A DNA stretch of 64,000 bases from Natronosalvus halobius (GTDB taxonomy: Archaea > Halobacteriota > Halobacteria > Halobacteriales > Natrialbaceae). Numbering within the stretch: the stretch's first letter is position 1; every line of letters starts with the position of its first letter. The notes below the pieces were generated by a model. It did not search any database, had not been told where the DNA came from, and saw nothing but the letters and a program-made list of their open reading frames with translations. The stretch lies in contig NZ_CP099997.1 in assembly GCF_024138145.1 (NCBI RefSeq), positions 3,038,001 through 3,102,000 of the forward strand. Reading direction: 5' to 3'. Of this stretch, positions 62,579 to 64,000 are shown piece by piece. The position numbers and the translations under genes are program-made.

Positions 62579-64000
62579 ATGAGCAAGGACCAGATCGACG
62601 TCCGTGGGGCACAGGAACACAACCTCAAGGACGTCGACGTCTCGATTCCGCGCGAGTCGTTCACCGTCGTCACCGGGCTTTCCGGGTCCGGAAAGTCCTC
62701 CCTCGCGTTCGACACGATCTACGCCGAGGGCCAGCGCCGCTACATCGAGAGCCTCTCTGCGTACGCCCGCAACTTCCTGGGGCAGATGGACAAACCCCAG
62801 GTCGAGACCGTCGAAGGGCTCTCGCCTGCCATCTCGATCGACCAGAAGAACGCGGCGAACAATCCCCGGTCGACCGTCGGGACCGTCACCGAGTTACACG
62901 ACTACCTCCGTCTCCTGTACGCCCGCGTCGGCACCCAGTACGATCCGATCACGGGCGAGGAGGTCGGCACCCAGAGCGCCCAGGACATGGTCCAGCAGGT
63001 GATGTCCCTACCCGAGGGCACCCGTGCGAAAATCGCCGCCCCGATCGTCCGCGACCAGAAGGGGGCCTTCGAGGACCTGTTCGAAGAACTCCTGACCGAG
63101 GGGTACTCACGAGTCGAAGTCGACGGCGAGGAGGTCGACCTCGCGACCGAGAAACCCGACCTCGACAAGAACTACGACCACACAATCGACGTGATCGTCG
63201 ACCGCGTGAAGATCAGCGAGGAGGCCCGTCCCCGGATCACCGACAGCGTCGAGACGGCCCTCGAGGAGGCCGACGGCGTTCTCAAACTCATCATCCCCGA
63301 TCCGAGCGACGAGATCGACCTCGGATCGAACACCCGCTCGACGGGCGACCTGGCGGGCGAGGGTGACGACCGCCTGACCATCGAGTTCTCGACGGCGCTG
63401 GGCAATCCAAACAGTGACTTCCAGTTCAGCGAAATCGAGACCCGAAGCTTCTCGTTCAACAGCCCGCACGGCGCCTGTCCCGAGTGTGAGGGGCTGGGCA
63501 AGACCAAGGAGGTCGACGAGGATCTGGTGATCCAGGACCCCTCGAAGTCGCTCAAACACGTCTTCGAACCCTGGAGCTACAATCGCTCGTACTACCAGAC
63601 GCGACTCGATGCGGTGGCCGAGCACTTCGACGTGAGCCTCGAGACGCCGTGGGAAGACCTCGACGCGAGTATTCAAGAGCAGTTCCTCTACGGCACCGAC
63701 CGCCAGGTCGTCTTCAAGCGCCGCACCAAGAACGGCATTCGCCGCAAGACCAAGCGCTTCGAGGGCGTCATCCCCAACCTCGACCGACGCTACCTCGAGA
63801 CCGACTCCGACGGCACCCGCGACCACATCGAGAAGTACATGGCCGTCACGGAGTGTCCGGCCTGTGACGGCTCGAGGTTGAAAGAGCAGTCCCGCCACGT
63901 TCACGTCGGCGGAACCTCGATCGACGAGGTCAACCGGCTGTCCATCGGTGACGCCCTCGAGCACTTCGAGGGGCTCGAGGCCGAGTTGTCGGGTCGCGAC
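62579..64000 (+). CDS. uvrA: excinuclease ABC subunit A, 5' part
   Basis: Damage-recognition ATPase of bacterial-type nucleotide excision repair. 474 residues are visible; the gene runs off the right edge (family length about 950-980). Walker [13 protein letters not shown] near residue 33, [19 protein letters not shown] and [20 protein letters not shown] are typical. Zinc-site cysteines begin at [10 protein letters not shown] near residue 301 and CPACDGSRL near residue 428. The ATG at 62579 follows a purine-rich GACGAGGG site. Confidence 0.95.
   Translation, partial: MSKDQIDVRGAQEHNLKDVDVSIPRESFTVVTGLSGSGKSSLAFDTIYAEGQRRYIESLSAYARNFLGQMDKPQVETVEGLSPAISIDQKNAANNPRSTVGTVTELHDYLRLLYARVGTQYDPITGEEVGTQSAQDMVQQVMSLPEGTRAKIAAPIVRDQKGAFEDLFEELLTEGYSRVEVDGEEVDLATEKPDLDKNYDHTIDVIVDRVKISEEARPRITDSVETALEEADGVLKLIIPDPSDEIDLGSNTRSTGDLAGEGDDRLTIEFSTALGNPNSDFQFSEIETRSFSFNSPHGACPECEGLGKTKEVDEDLVIQDPSKSLKHVFEPWSYNRSYYQTRLDAVAEHFDVSLETPWEDLDASIQEQFLYGTDRQVVFKRRTKNGIRRKTKRFEGVIPNLDRRYLETDSDGTRDHIEKYMAVTECPACDGSRLKEQSRHVHVGGTSIDEVNRLSIGDALEHFEGLEAELSGRD

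Overview
The window is chromosomal DNA of a haloarchaeon, probably a Natrialbales-type species. The evidence is GC-rich DNA with acidic proteins, split RNA polymerase subunits (B''/B' and A'/A''), LysW-dependent arginine genes, HalX- and Bat-type regulators, and many TATA elements 25-35 bases upstream of start codons, which implies leaderless transcripts. Genus assignment is an inference.

Layout. (1) 1-9046: arginine biosynthesis on the + strand, argG (3' part), argH, then lysW-argX-argC-argB-argD-argE-argF, nearly all overlapping or touching. A possible small structured RNA follows (about 9200-9334), then transcription factor S. (2) 9847-13211: tRNA m1A methyltransferase, NAC, a membrane protein, a methyltransferase and a PUA protein. 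(3) 13305-19284: the lysine operon dapA-dapB-dapD-lysA-dapF-dapE on the minus strand, each gene overlapping the next. (4) 19846-33312: housekeeping and haloarchaea-specific genes: HtpX, a Tat/lipobox cupredoxin, a NYN protein, MoxR, an AEC carrier, a MinD pair preceded by a 22-bp triple repeat, a peptidase-like protein, a zinc-finger protein, three methyltransferases (two PCM-like), a pilin-like protein, a receiver-GAF-Bat regulator and a PD-(D/E)XK-like nuclease.

(5) 33525-43536: tRNA-Asp, then rpoH-rpoB''-rpoB'-rpoA'-rpoA''-nusA-rps12-rps7. (6) 43537-47652: an AT-richer accessory insert between rps7 and the EF-2 neighbourhood, holding a degenerate HalX-type receiver, a 42-residue membrane peptide, a CHAT (caspase-like) protease and a degenerate RecA/KaiC-like protein. 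This is the best candidate for an undescribed system. (7) 47740-50884: an HExxH protein and elongation factor 2. (8) 50956-64000: FAH-family hydrolase, a large FAD/Fe-S 2-hydroxyacid dehydrogenase, a flavin-fold protein, a PLP decarboxylase, endonuclease IV, an amphi-Trp protein, an EamA transporter and a CARF-like winged-helix regulator whose upstream regions share a GTAACG repeat, a methyltransferase, small membrane proteins, and the 5' part of uvrA.

How the parts fit. Arginine is made on the carrier protein LysW, while lysine is made by the succinylated diaminopimelate route, so the two pathways are separate though they sit about 4 kb apart. No dedicated dapC is visible, and ArgD may serve. 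The transcription and translation block is ordinary apart from its long leader and the CHAT insert. Start codons were chosen from domain alignment, overlap with the upstream stop and TATA spacing, and none is experimentally proven.
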